A stretch of 21,312 nucleotides of DNA, taken from NCBI RefSeq assembly GCF_963526985.1, contig NZ_CAURPW010000020.1:1-21312 (forward strand), given 5' to 3'. Position 1 is the stretch's first letter; each line of letters opens with the position of its first letter. The notes beneath the pieces were generated by a model that saw nothing but the letters and a program-made list of their open reading frames with translations, did no database searches and was not told the DNA's origin. This document shows, piece by piece, positions 7,409 to 14,657 of the stretch. This DNA comes from an uncultured Campylobacter sp. (GTDB lineage: Bacteria; Campylobacterota; Campylobacteria; Campylobacterales; Campylobacteraceae). A program made the translations under genes and the position numbers.

Positions 7409-8302
7409 TTATTCCTCGTCGTCCAAATTTTGAGCGCTCGACTGCTTGGCGGCGTAGGCCGGGTTGTTTGAGAGTAGCCTTATCATATCGCTTAAAAACT
7501 GCTTATGCTCTTTGCGCTCGACTATGGCGTCGATGAGTCCGTGCTCTAGCAAAAATTCCGATCTTTGAAAGCCCTCAGGCAGATCGGCTCCGATGGTTTG
7601 TTTGATAACGCGCTGTCCGGCAAAGCCGATGAGAGCGCCCGGTTCTGCGATGATGACGTCGCCCAGCCACGCGAAAGACGCGCTCACGCCGCCCATCGTA
7701 GGATCGGTTAAAACCGATATATAGGGCACTTTTGCCTCGTCAAGCAGCTTTAGCGCGGCGGAAGTTTTTGACATCTGCATCAGCGAAAACGTACTCTCCT
7801 GCATCCTTGCTCCGCCCGAAGCCGAAACGATGATGAGAGGCTGCTTTTTATCGAGCGATCTTTTTGCGGCGCGTACGATCTTTTCGCCCTCGACCGAGCC
7901 TAAAGACCCGCCCATAAAGCTAAAATCAAAAACCGCCAGTTGCACGTTCATACCGTCTATCTTGGCCTCGCCGCAGATCACGGCCGAGCTTCTGCCCGTC
8001 TTTTCCTCGTTTTCGCTTATGCGTTTTTTATAGGATTTTTTATCGACGAATTTAATCGGATCGACGGGCTTTAGCTTGGTGTCAAGCTCGACGAAACTGC
8101 CTTCGTCGCAGATCATCGCTATCCTCTTGTCGGCGGCTAATCTCATGTGAAAACCGCACTTTGGACAGACGTTAAAATTTGCCTCAACCTCTTTGTAATA
8201 CATCAGCGAGTGACAGCTGTCGCATTTGACCCAGTGCGCCGGAGCCTCGCTAGGAGCGGATTGTTGCTTTCTTGTTTTGGAAAAAAAATCTAAAAAGCTC
8301 AT
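7409..8302 (-). CDS. accD: Acetyl-CoA carboxylase carboxyltransferase subunit beta
   Basis: 297 residues. AccD with AccA transfers carboxyl from carboxybiotin to acetyl-CoA, giving malonyl-CoA for fatty-acid synthesis. An N-terminal C4 zinc ribbon is seen (C27, C30, C46, C49: KCDSCH and CPKCGF). The crotonase-fold core includes FMGGSLGSVEGEK, SASGGARMQE (the acyl-CoA oxyanion region), PTMGGVSASFAWLGD and GFAGQRVIKQT. Length matches E. coli AccD (304). It is the first gene of a six-gene minus-strand run (accD, rlmH, dksA, membrane protein, dus, recO), with a TATAAT box 27 bp upstream and a Shine-Dalgarno-like TAGGAAC before the ATG. accA is not in the window. Confidence 0.95.
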   Translation of the reverse strand: MSFLDFFSKTRKQQSAPSEAPAHWVKCDSCHSLMYYKEVEANFNVCPKCGFHMRLAADKRIAMICDEGSFVELDTKLKPVDPIKFVDKKSYKKRISENEEKTGRSSAVICGEAKIDGMNVQLAVFDFSFMGGSLGSVEGEKIVRAAKRSLDKKQPLIIVSASGGARMQESTFSLMQMSKTSAALKLLDEAKVPYISVLTDPTMGGVSASFAWLGDVIIAEPGALIGFAGQRVIKQTIGADLPEGFQRSEFLLEHGLIDAIVERKEHKQFLSDMIRLLSNNPAYAAKQSSAQNLDDEE

Positions 8303-8328
8303 AGTTCCTACTTTTAAAAAATTTAGGG

Positions 8329-8334
8329 ATTATA
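8329..8334 (-). promoter_or_regulatory. -10 box of the accD operon
   Basis: Minus-strand TATAAT preceded by GC (GCTATAAT), which fits the Campylobacter sigma-70 pattern gnTATAAT without a strong -35. It lies 27 bp upstream of the accD ATG, leaving a leader of about 20 nt. It is the only good promoter seen for the accD-recO run. Confidence 0.6.
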
Positions 8335-8396
8335 GCCAAAGTTAGCTTATGTTTTGCTAGTCGGGTATTAAATTTACGCTGCGCGCTTTGGGGAGT

Positions 8397-8434
8397 AGGC
8401 GGGTAGAATCGCCGAAATTTACGCCGCCTTTTTT
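8397..8434 (+). terminator. Plus-strand terminator-like hairpin with no obvious gene to terminate
   Basis: AGGCGGGTA (8397-8405) pairs with TAC-G-CCGCCT (8420-8429), giving nine pairs with one bulged G. A run of six T (8429-8434) follows. This is the classic intrinsic terminator shape for plus-strand transcription, yet both neighbours (accD and rimP) are on the minus strand. Confidence 0.45.
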
Positions 8435-8615
8435 ATGTTTTTTGGGGAAATTTTAAATTTATACGGAGGCGATTTGCAAATTTGAGGTTAAATTTGTGAA
8501 ATTTGACTGTGAGGCGTTTAAGCTTTGCGGTCTAAATTAAAGCGCTCAAATTTGTAAAATTTAACCGAAATTTGACGGGATATTTAGCTTAAATTCGAGC
8601 CTTTAAATTTGCGGC

Positions 8616-9044
8616 TTACCACTCGATATAGGTTTTTGCCTTTTTTATATTCGCGATTTTTATTTTTAAAATTTGACCTTCGCTCTCAAGCGAGATCTCA
8701 TCGTCGGCGGCGGAAAAAATTTTGCCTTTTAGCTTTTTATTTTCGCCGTCTACTTCGGCCGAGATTTTGGCTAGTTCGCCGATGCTTGAGATAAAATGGC
8801 TCGGTTTTTCTAGCTTTCGCTCAAGTCCGGGCGAGCTAACCTCTAGCACGTAGTCTCCACTAAGCGGCGGCTCAACGTCAAATATCGGCGAGAGTAGGCG
8901 CGAAACCTTTTCGCAGTCGTCTAAATTTACGCCGCCTGGCTTTGTGATATAGATCCTATAAATGGCTCTGCCGTTTTCGTTTGCGACCTCGACGTCGTAG
9001 AGTTGCACGCCGCACTGCGAGATCAGATTTTCAAGATTTTGCAT
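8616..9044 (-). CDS. rimP: Ribosome maturation factor RimP
   Basis: 142 residues, with the RimP signature YVLEVSSPGLERKL (about 65-78), an N-terminal alpha/beta domain (YDVEV, YRIYITKPGGVNLDDC) and a C-terminal SH3-like domain (KLKGKIFS). RimP binds the nascent 30S subunit with S12 and promotes its maturation. It is about the usual length (E. coli 150). Start ATG 9042-9044 lies inside the end of rbfA (14-bp overlap), indicating coupled translation. It is the last gene of the lpxC-tsaB-thrB-ylxR-infB-rbfA-rimP series. No clear terminator follows. Confidence 0.92.
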   Translation of the reverse strand: MQNLENLISQCGVQLYDVEVANENGRAIYRIYITKPGGVNLDDCEKVSRLLSPIFDVEPPLSGDYVLEVSSPGLERKLEKPSHFISSIGELAKISAEVDGENKKLKGKIFSAADDEISLESEGQILKIKIANIKKAKTYIEW

Positions 9045-9402
9045 TTTTGTTTAGATCCTCTGAGATTTTTTCAAACAAATCGTCCATGTGGTTTTGGTAC
9101 TCGAGCCTATCGTCGAATTTAAAGTGAAAATTAGGCGCTCTATACCAGCCCTCGGCCGCCATGCAGTGGTTTTGTAGGTGCTTTGATACGCGCTTTAGGC
9201 GGTCTAGTATATAGGCTTGCTCGCGCTCGTCGAACATCATTTTATCAAGGTATACGAACGCGTCGTATCTGCCCTTTTTACACTCGACGTCGGTTACGCA
9301 AAGTCCGCGTAAAAGCTCGTCCTCAAGCGTAGATAGAGCCTCGGGCAGTAGCTCTTTTAATACGCTTTGCGTGCGCAGGCGTTTTATCTCCGAGGGGTTC
9401 AT
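9031..9402 (-). CDS. rbfA: Ribosome-binding factor A
   Basis: 123 residues. RbfA is a KH-fold protein needed for late 30S maturation and 16S 5'-end processing, also in cold adaptation. The start MNPSEIKRLRTQSVLKEL resembles the RbfA N-terminal helix, and the end PNFHFKFDDRLEYQNHMDDL matches the family's (I/L)xFxxDxS-like strand and helix. Its ATG overlaps the infB stop as ATGA (9399-9402) and its end overlaps rimP by 14 bp. The gene order infB-rbfA-rimP supports the call. Confidence 0.9.
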   Translation of the reverse strand: MNPSEIKRLRTQSVLKELLPEALSTLEDELLRGLCVTDVECKKGRYDAFVYLDKMMFDEREQAYILDRLKRVSKHLQNHCMAAEGWYRAPNFHFKFDDRLEYQNHMDDLFEKISEDLNKNAKS

Positions 9403-12089
9403 AGGCTAGCTTGCTCCTTTACTTCTTTAAAGCTCTCGATGTAGTCGCCCTCTCTGATGTCGTTGTAGCCGTCAATGCCCACGCCGCACTCAAAGCCGCG
9501 CGCAACCTCTCTTACGTCGTCTTTGAAGCGTTTTAGCGAGCTTACCGTACCCTCGTGTACGACCACGCCGTTTCTGATTAGGCGGATTTTCGCGCCGCGG
9601 TTTATCGTACCCTCTGTCACCATGCAGCCTGCGATCGCGCCTACTTTAGGGACGTTGATGACTTGGCGTACTTGTGCTTGACCGAGCTGCTCCTCGTGGA
9701 TGACAGGCGACATTAGACCGCTTAGGATCGCCTTGACGTCGTCGATCAGGTTATAGATGACGTTGTAGGTTTTGATCTCGACGCCGCTTTCTTTGGCTTT
9801 TTCTTTCACTTCGCCAGTCGGCCTGATGTTGAAGCCTAAAATCACGGAGTTTTCGCTCGCTCTGGCTAGCTCTACGTCGCTTTGAGTTATGCCGCCCACG
9901 CCTGAGTGGATGATATTTACTTTTATCTCGTCGTTGCGAAGTTTTTCTAGGCTTGCCTTGATGGCTTCTAGCGAGCCTCCCACGTCGGCTTTTACGATGA
10001 CTGGGAGCGATTTTAGCTCGCCCTCGGCGATCTTTTCGCTAAGCTCTTCTAGGCTTACTTTTGTCGTCTTGCTAAGCTCTTTTTGGCGTAGGTATTCTGC
10101 TTTTTTCTGTGCGTACTCGCGGGCTTCTTTGTCGGTTTTGACGCTTATTAGCGTTTCGCCGGCTTCAGGAATCTCGCTAAGGCCCATTATCACGCCGCAT
10201 TCGCCCGGTTTTATCTCTTTTAAAATTTTGCCCTGATCGTCGGTTATGCTTCTTATCTTACCGTACGCGACGCCTGCGACCACGATATCGCCGACTTTTA
10301 GAGTGCCGTTTTCAACTATAACGGTAGCGACCGGACCGCGACCTTTTTGCTGCGAGCTTTCTATTATGGCTGCTTTCGCATTTGCATTTGCATTTGCTTT
10401 TAGTTCTAAAATTTCAGCTTGCAAGAGTACGATCTCAAGCAGATCGTCTATACCCATACCAGTTTTTGCCGAGATCGGTACGAACTCGTACGTACCGCCC
10501 CAGTCGGTAGATAGGATATCTAGCTCGGCTAGTTCGCTTTTTACTTTGTCGGGGTTTGCGGCCTCTTTATCCATCTTGTTTATCGCGATGATGATCGGTA
10601 CGCCGGCGGCTTTTGCGTGGCTTACGGCTTCTTTGGTCTGCGGTTTTACGCCGTCGTCGGCTGCGACCACGATGATAACGATGTCGGTGATCTTGGCTCC
10701 TCTAGCGCGCATAGCCGTGAAAGCTTCGTGACCCGGAGTGTCGATAAAGGTAATGTTTTTGCCGTTTTTGTTTACCATATAGGCGCCTACATGCTGCGTA
10801 ATGCCGCCAGCTTCGCCCGCTGCTACTCGCGAGCTTCTGATGTAGTCTAGTAGAGAGGTTTTGCCGTGATCGACGTGACCCATGATGGTGATAACCGGAG
10901 CGCGGACGGTCAAATTTATATCGTCTAGCTGCTCTTCTTCTTCGTAGGCCTTAACGTAGTCAAACTCTTCTTGCGTATCGACGATATTTACCTCGATACC
11001 GAACTCATCGGCTAAAATTTCTATCGCATCCTCGTCTAAAAAATCGTTTTTGGTCGTCATCATGCCGAGCATAAAGAGCTTGCCGATGACTTCGCTAGGT
11101 TGCTTGTTGATCTTATCGGCAAATTCGTATAGGCGGATCTCTTTTGGTATCTCGACGTAGGTCACCGCCTCACCGTTATGGTCGGCGCGTTGCGATTTTT
11201 TATGTTTTTTGCGAGGCCTGCGCGCGGTACCTTGCTCTAGAAACGAACTTACCGAGTTATTTAGTACCGGCTTGTACCCCGTATTTGTCGGTTGTTTTGT
11301 TTTTTGAGGCTCCGGAGTTTGCGTTCGAACTGAAAAATCAGGCAATATAACTACGTCTTCATCGTCTATCACGATGTCGGCCATATCGCGGTCGCCGAGC
11401 AGATCCATCTTCGTGGCGCCGTCTTTTTTAGTCGCGATGACCGGTTTTTTCTCTTTTTTCTTTTTGCGCTCAATTTTTTCGTCGCTAAATTTAAACATAT
11501 TTTCCAAATTTAGTGCCGGCGCAGACTCTTTTCTCTCGCTTGCTCTAGGTGCGGGCTGCTCGTCTTTTTTCTTTTTTACGATGACTAGACCGCGTCTTTT
11601 TTGCAGACTAACGTCGGCTAGGCTCTCTTTTGGCTGGACCGGCTCGGCGGTAGGCTGGGCCTTTGGTTCCTCTTTCGGTGCCACTTGCGTTTTTGGCTCC
11701 GGTGCTTTTTCTGCCGGTTTTTGAGTAACTATTTTTTGTTCTTTTTCGGATTTTTCGTCGTTTTTTGTTTCTATTTTTTCTTTCGGCAAAGGCTTTTCTT
11801 CTTTTGCGGCGCTTGTTTTTTTAGCTTCTTTAGGTTTGTTTTCTTTTTCCTCTTTGCCCTCTTTGGTTTTCGCCTTTTTGACGGTCGGTTTTTTCTTTTC
11901 CGGTTTTTTCTTGAGAGCTTCGGGGATCTCGCCGGTTTGGATGTAGGTGTATAGCGCCGCCGCTTCTTCAGGACTAACGCCGCTTGAGTGCGTTTTGACC
12001 TTTAGCCCAAGTTCAATAGCCTTTTCTAAAACCTCTTTGCTATTGTAACCGAGCTCATTTGCTATCTCTGAAATTCGAACAGTCCCCAT
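9399..12089 (-). CDS. infB: Translation initiation factor IF-2
   Basis: 896 residues. IF-2 is the GTPase that places fMet-tRNA on the 30S subunit and joins the 50S. The N-terminal IF2_N domain (about 1-52, VRISEIANELGYNSKEVLEKA) is followed by a long Lys/Glu/Pro-rich linker (about 55-300). The G domain follows: G1 GHVDHGKT at 404-411, then GGITQHVGAY, DTPGHEAF, NKMD and SAKTGMG. Domains II-IV follow with KGRGPVATVIVENGTL and the C-terminal fMet-tRNA-binding domain. A short Ala-Asn repeat (KANANANAK) occurs where domain II begins. The start overlaps ylxR by 35 bp; the end overlaps rbfA as ATGA. Length is normal for the family (E. coli 890). Confidence 0.97.
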   Translation of the reverse strand: MGTVRISEIANELGYNSKEVLEKAIELGLKVKTHSSGVSPEEAAALYTYIQTGEIPEALKKKPEKKKPTVKKAKTKEGKEEKENKPKEAKKTSAAKEEKPLPKEKIETKNDEKSEKEQKIVTQKPAEKAPEPKTQVAPKEEPKAQPTAEPVQPKESLADVSLQKRRGLVIVKKKKDEQPAPRASERKESAPALNLENMFKFSDEKIERKKKKEKKPVIATKKDGATKMDLLGDRDMADIVIDDEDVVILPDFSVRTQTPEPQKTKQPTNTGYKPVLNNSVSSFLEQGTARRPRKKHKKSQRADHNGEAVTYVEIPKEIRLYEFADKINKQPSEVIGKLFMLGMMTTKNDFLDEDAIEILADEFGIEVNIVDTQEEFDYVKAYEEEEQLDDINLTVRAPVITIMGHVDHGKTSLLDYIRSSRVAAGEAGGITQHVGAYMVNKNGKNITFIDTPGHEAFTAMRARGAKITDIVIIVVAADDGVKPQTKEAVSHAKAAGVPIIIAINKMDKEAANPDKVKSELAELDILSTDWGGTYEFVPISAKTGMGIDDLLEIVLLQAEILELKANANANAKAAIIESSQQKGRGPVATVIVENGTLKVGDIVVAGVAYGKIRSITDDQGKILKEIKPGECGVIMGLSEIPEAGETLISVKTDKEAREYAQKKAEYLRQKELSKTTKVSLEELSEKIAEGELKSLPVIVKADVGGSLEAIKASLEKLRNDEIKVNIIHSGVGGITQSDVELARASENSVILGFNIRPTGEVKEKAKESGVEIKTYNVIYNLIDDVKAILSGLMSPVIHEEQLGQAQVRQVINVPKVGAIAGCMVTEGTINRGAKIRLIRNGVVVHEGTVSSLKRFKDDVREVARGFECGVGIDGYNDIREGDYIESFKEVKEQASL
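10378..10401 (-). repeat. Hexanucleotide microsatellite within infB
   Basis: Three perfect GCATTT units (10378-10395, plus strand) are followed by a degenerate GCTTTT. On the coding strand they encode alternating Ala-Asn (ANANANA) between the G domain and domain II of IF-2. Unit changes would be in-frame two-residue steps. Confidence 0.75.
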
Positions 12090-12339
12090 TTAAGAGTATC
12101 TCCTTTAAATTTTGCCCGTTTTGTAGCGTCGCGATAAAGCTGCCTGCGACTCTTCCGAGCGATTTTCTTAAAATTTTCTCGTCTTTTTTTAGACATTCTT
12201 CGCAAAGATAAAAGCTGCGTCCGTTTCCGTTTCCGAAAAATAGCGAAGAATTTATCAGTCTGTATCTACGCAAAATTTGCTGTTCAAAGCGCTTTTTGCA
12301 GACCACGCACGTCCTGATAGGGATAAATTTTTGAGCCAT
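12055..12339 (-). CDS. ylxR: YlxR-family (DUF448) RNA-binding protein
   Basis: 94 residues. It shows the YlxR signature: RTCVVCKKRF near the N terminus (C11, C14) and GRSFYLCEECLKK (C46, C49), with basic residues between (LRRYRL). Known family: small nucleic-acid-binding proteins encoded next to infB and nusA in many bacteria; the B. subtilis member acts as a nucleoid-associated regulator and binds RNase P. Here it precedes infB and overlaps it by 35 bp, so the two are probably translationally coupled. It is 25 bp downstream of thrB. The C-terminal tail after about residue 75 is not conserved in the family as I know it. Role in Campylobacter is unknown. Confidence 0.85.
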   Translation of the reverse strand: MAQKFIPIRTCVVCKKRFEQQILRRYRLINSSLFFGNGNGRSFYLCEECLKKDEKILRKSLGRVAGSFIATLQNGQNLKEILLNGDCSNFRDSK

Positions 12340-12364
12340 TATTATAACTTCTTTTAGCTTTTTT

Positions 12365-13249
12365 TTAGCTTTGTAGGATTTTTATCCCGTCGTTGTCGAA
12401 ATTAAAAATTTCAACCCGAAAGCTCTTAAATTTATCTTGCAGTTTTTGTTTTAAATTTGCCGCATCGCCCGCGTAAACGATATTTAAAAAGCTCGATCCG
12501 CTGCCTGAAAGCGTGCTTAAAAGAGCACCGTTTTCGTAGGCTATCTTGCGCACTTCAAAGAGCTCTGGCAGGTTTTGCATGCGGATTTGCTCGTGCATGA
12601 CGTCTTTTGCCGCCGTTCTTAAAAGTTCGTAATTTTCGCTAAAAAAGCAAGCCGTGAGAAATGCGGCGTGAGAGAGGTTGCTAACGCACTCGCCCATAGT
12701 GAAATTTTTAGGTAGCTTGGCGCGCGATTCGTTAGTGCTCATGGGCTTATCGGGGATCACGACGATAGCTTTTATATCGGCGCTTAAAGGCTTTTTTAGA
12801 GATTTTACCTTGCCGTTTTCAACGACGGAGCTCACAAAACCGCCAAGCGTAGCCGGAGCGATGTTATCCGGGTGATTTTCGTAAACTAGCGCATGGTTTA
12901 AAATAGCGCTTTTGTCCGCCTTAAATCCTGCCGCCGCATAAGCTGCCGCGATGGCTGAAGTAATGACCGCAGAGGAGCTTCCAAGGCCGCGAGAAAACGG
13001 GATTTGGTTGGTAAAAATCATGCGAAAGGTATCTTTTTTGCCCGTTAGTTTGACGTAAATTTCGTTGAAAATAGATAAAAAAATGTTGTTTTTCTTAAGA
13101 AGCGCGTTGTCCTTTCCTTCGCCCAAAATGCTCACGGAGGCGAAGTTTGCCCTTGTTATCTCGACTGTGTTGCGTAGCTCTAAGGCAAGTCCTAGGGCGT
13201 CAAAACCTGGACCGATGTTTGCGCTAGTGGCGGGAACTAAAATTTGCAA
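12365..13249 (-). CDS. thrB: Homoserine kinase
   Basis: 294 residues, a GHMP-family kinase converting homoserine to O-phosphohomoserine in threonine synthesis. Visible motifs: N-terminal VPATSANIGPGFDALGLAL (5-23, substrate site), the ATP-binding PFSRGLGSSSA (84-94), and the C-terminal GHMP motif LSGSGSSFLNI. Length is close to the usual 300-310. It starts at ATG 13247-13249, 8 bp after the tsaB stop, and lies in the same order (lpxC, tsaB, thrB, ylxR, infB) that I recall for C. jejuni Cj0132-Cj0136. No leader peptide or attenuator is seen, and none would fit inside this tight operon. Confidence 0.95.
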   Translation of the reverse strand: MQILVPATSANIGPGFDALGLALELRNTVEITRANFASVSILGEGKDNALLKKNNIFLSIFNEIYVKLTGKKDTFRMIFTNQIPFSRGLGSSSAVITSAIAAAYAAAGFKADKSAILNHALVYENHPDNIAPATLGGFVSSVVENGKVKSLKKPLSADIKAIVVIPDKPMSTNESRAKLPKNFTMGECVSNLSHAAFLTACFFSENYELLRTAAKDVMHEQIRMQNLPELFEVRKIAYENGALLSTLSGSGSSFLNIVYAGDAANLKQKLQDKFKSFRVEIFNFDNDGIKILQS

Positions 13250-13257
13250 AAAATCTC

Positions 13258-13713
13258 CTAAACGGCTTGTATAACGTAATTTGGTAGAGTATCTAAAATT
13301 AGATTTAAAACGGCTAAATTTTGCGGCAAGCTAAACTCGCCCGCTTGCGCTTTTTGTAGCTTGACGCCCTCGGGCGTATCTACGAAGCTTAAGTTTTTAT
13401 TTGCCCGTATCGGTGCGCCGCCGTTTAGCTCAAAGCCGCTAACCGCGTAAAAATCGCACTCTTTTACGATGCTAATCGTCTTTAAAGCGACGTAGGCGAC
13501 TTTTACGCCCATAAAGCTTCCCGGGCCGTTTGCGTAGATGATTTTTCGTAGATTAAATTTGCCACCGTTTAAAATCTCGTCCATTATTTTTACGAGAGAG
13601 ACGTCGGATTTTTCTTCGCTAGAAATTTGCTCTATAAGCTCGCCGTTTTCGTCATAAATGCCGACGATTAGCGGCGAGCTAAGAGCGATAACTAAAATTT
13701 GGATATTTTTTAT
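13258..13713 (-). CDS. tsaB: TsaB-like t6A modification protein with probable AUA start
   Basis: About 151 residues if started at ATA 13711-13713. TsaB is the pseudo-ATPase partner of TsaD in making threonylcarbamoyl-adenosine on ANN-decoding tRNAs. The first ATG in frame (13582-13584) is too late. Upstream codons read KNIQILVIALSSPLIVGIYD, matching the N-terminal strand pair of TsaB/TsaD (usually LAIDTSSP), with IDTS replaced by IALS. No ATG, GTG or TTG lies before this strand. ATA sits as ATAA over the lpxC stop; a single G would make the usual ATGA. The motif YANGPGSFMGVKV is the family's (GPGSFTGLR). The protein is shorter than E. coli TsaB (231) and lacks much of the C-terminal lobe, which I believe is common in Campylobacter. 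Alternatives: ATT or another rare start, or decay of the start. Confidence 0.72.
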   Translation of the reverse strand: MKNIQILVIALSSPLIVGIYDENGELIEQISSEEKSDVSLVKIMDEILNGGKFNLRKIIYANGPGSFMGVKVAYVALKTISIVKECDFYAVSGFELNGGAPIRANKNLSFVDTPEGVKLQKAQAGEFSLPQNLAVLNLILDTLPNYVIQAV

Positions 13714-14594
13714 GCAAATACCTTTTGGTACTCGCGCGCGAAATCGCCTTTTAGCGTGACGATTTCGTAGTTTTTATCGTCGCTTAGGATGGCTAGCGTT
13801 AGCTCGTGGTTTAGCTCGTGGCTGCCCGCAAAGCTCGTATAATCAGCCATCAAAGGCGCGCCCATTAGGCTTAGATCGCCGATAGCGTCTAAAATTTTAT
13901 GACGAACGAATTCGTTTTCAAAGCGCAGACCTTCAGGATTTAAAATTTTATTATCGTCGATAACTACGGCGTTGTCTAGGCTGCCGCCGAGGGCTAAATT
14001 TTGCGCTCTTAGCATCTGCACGTCTTTTAAGAATCCAAACGTCCTAGCGCGCGCGATCTCCTCGATGTAGGCTTGTTTGCTAAACTCGAACACGTAATTT
14101 TGCTCGCCTATTATCGGGTGGGCAAATTTGATCGTAAAGTCGAATTTTGGGTTATTCGACGGCGTTACTCTAGCAAATTTCCCGTTTTTGTTTACTTCTA
14201 CCGGGCGTTTGATTACGATTACTTTTTTGTCCGCGTCAAGCTCCGCCGTGCCGGCTTCATCGAGCATCATGCAGTAGCTTATCGCCGAGCCGTCCATGAC
14301 GGGAACTTCGTTGGCGTCTAGAACGATACGGATGTTGTCGATGCCGTAGCCATTTATCGCGCTAAGAAGGTGCTCAATCGTCGAGATGTAGCCCTCTTTG
14401 CCGCCGATTACGGTAGCCATTTGAGTGTTTATCACGTTTTTCGGCTCTGCCTTAAAGCTCACTCCGAGGTCTTTTCTGTAAAATATTATTCCCGAATTTG
14501 CCCCAAGCGGCTCAAGCGTGATTTTTATCGGCTCGCCCTTGTGAAGCCCTATACCTACGCCTTCTACGGTTGATTTTATGGTTGTTTGTTTCAA
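13710..14594 (-). CDS. lpxC: UDP-3-O-acyl-N-acetylglucosamine deacetylase
   Basis: 294 residues from the TTG at 14592-14594. LpxC is the zinc deacetylase committing UDP-acyl-GlcNAc to lipid A. Zinc and catalytic residues are visible: E74-H75 in TIEHLLSA, H232 and D236 in RHKILDAIGD, and H259 in GSHELNH. I chose this TTG because the protein then begins MKQTTIKSTVEGVGIGLH like the family, AAGGG lies upstream, and a TATAAT box at 14625-14630 would fall inside any longer frame. A TTG at 14636 is therefore rejected. The stop TAA overlaps the tsaB start. It heads a seven-gene run down to rimP, linking lipid A synthesis to translation genes. Confidence 0.93.
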   Translation of the reverse strand: MKQTTIKSTVEGVGIGLHKGEPIKITLEPLGANSGIIFYRKDLGVSFKAEPKNVINTQMATVIGGKEGYISTIEHLLSAINGYGIDNIRIVLDANEVPVMDGSAISYCMMLDEAGTAELDADKKVIVIKRPVEVNKNGKFARVTPSNNPKFDFTIKFAHPIIGEQNYVFEFSKQAYIEEIARARTFGFLKDVQMLRAQNLALGGSLDNAVVIDDNKILNPEGLRFENEFVRHKILDAIGDLSLMGAPLMADYTSFAGSHELNHELTLAILSDDKNYEIVTLKGDFAREYQKVFA

Positions 14595-14624
14595 AATTTC
14601 GCCCTTATTTTTCTTATTCTTGCC

Positions 14625-14630
14625 ATTATA
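14625..14630 (-). promoter_or_regulatory. -10 box before lpxC
   Basis: Minus-strand TTGTATAAT, preceded by a T-rich stretch without a clear -35, fits the Campylobacter sigma-70 type. It lies 30 bp upstream of the TTG start and 28 bp beyond the M23 gene's stop. It probably drives lpxC to rimP. Confidence 0.6.
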
Positions 14631-14657
14631 CAACAAATTTACAACAAAACGGTAAAT

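Larger units (their letters stand above)
8303..8615. other. AAATTT-saturated gene-free interval between rimP and accD
   Basis: About 310 bp with no coding frame. By hand count it holds 11 AAATTT hexamers between 8341 and 8615, where about 0.2 would be expected by chance at 40% GC. It also holds the accD promoter and a plus-strand hairpin with a T-run. It is the junction between two blocks that I recall as differently arranged in C. jejuni. Confidence 0.6.

Noticed and set aside
9475..12000. Plus-strand open frames opposite infB
   Set aside because: They are antisense shadows of the Lys/Glu-rich and GTPase regions, giving Phe/Ser-rich low-complexity products without starts or family motifs.
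12340..12347. TATAAT on the minus strand just before the ylxR ATG
   Set aside because: Only a few bases separate it from the ATG, which would require a leaderless transcript; the gene is inside a tight operon.
12359..12366. T8 tract between thrB and ylxR as a phase-variation tract
   Set aside because: Campylobacter phase variation mainly uses G/C tracts, this tract is short and intergenic, and no G/C tract of eight or more occurs in the window.
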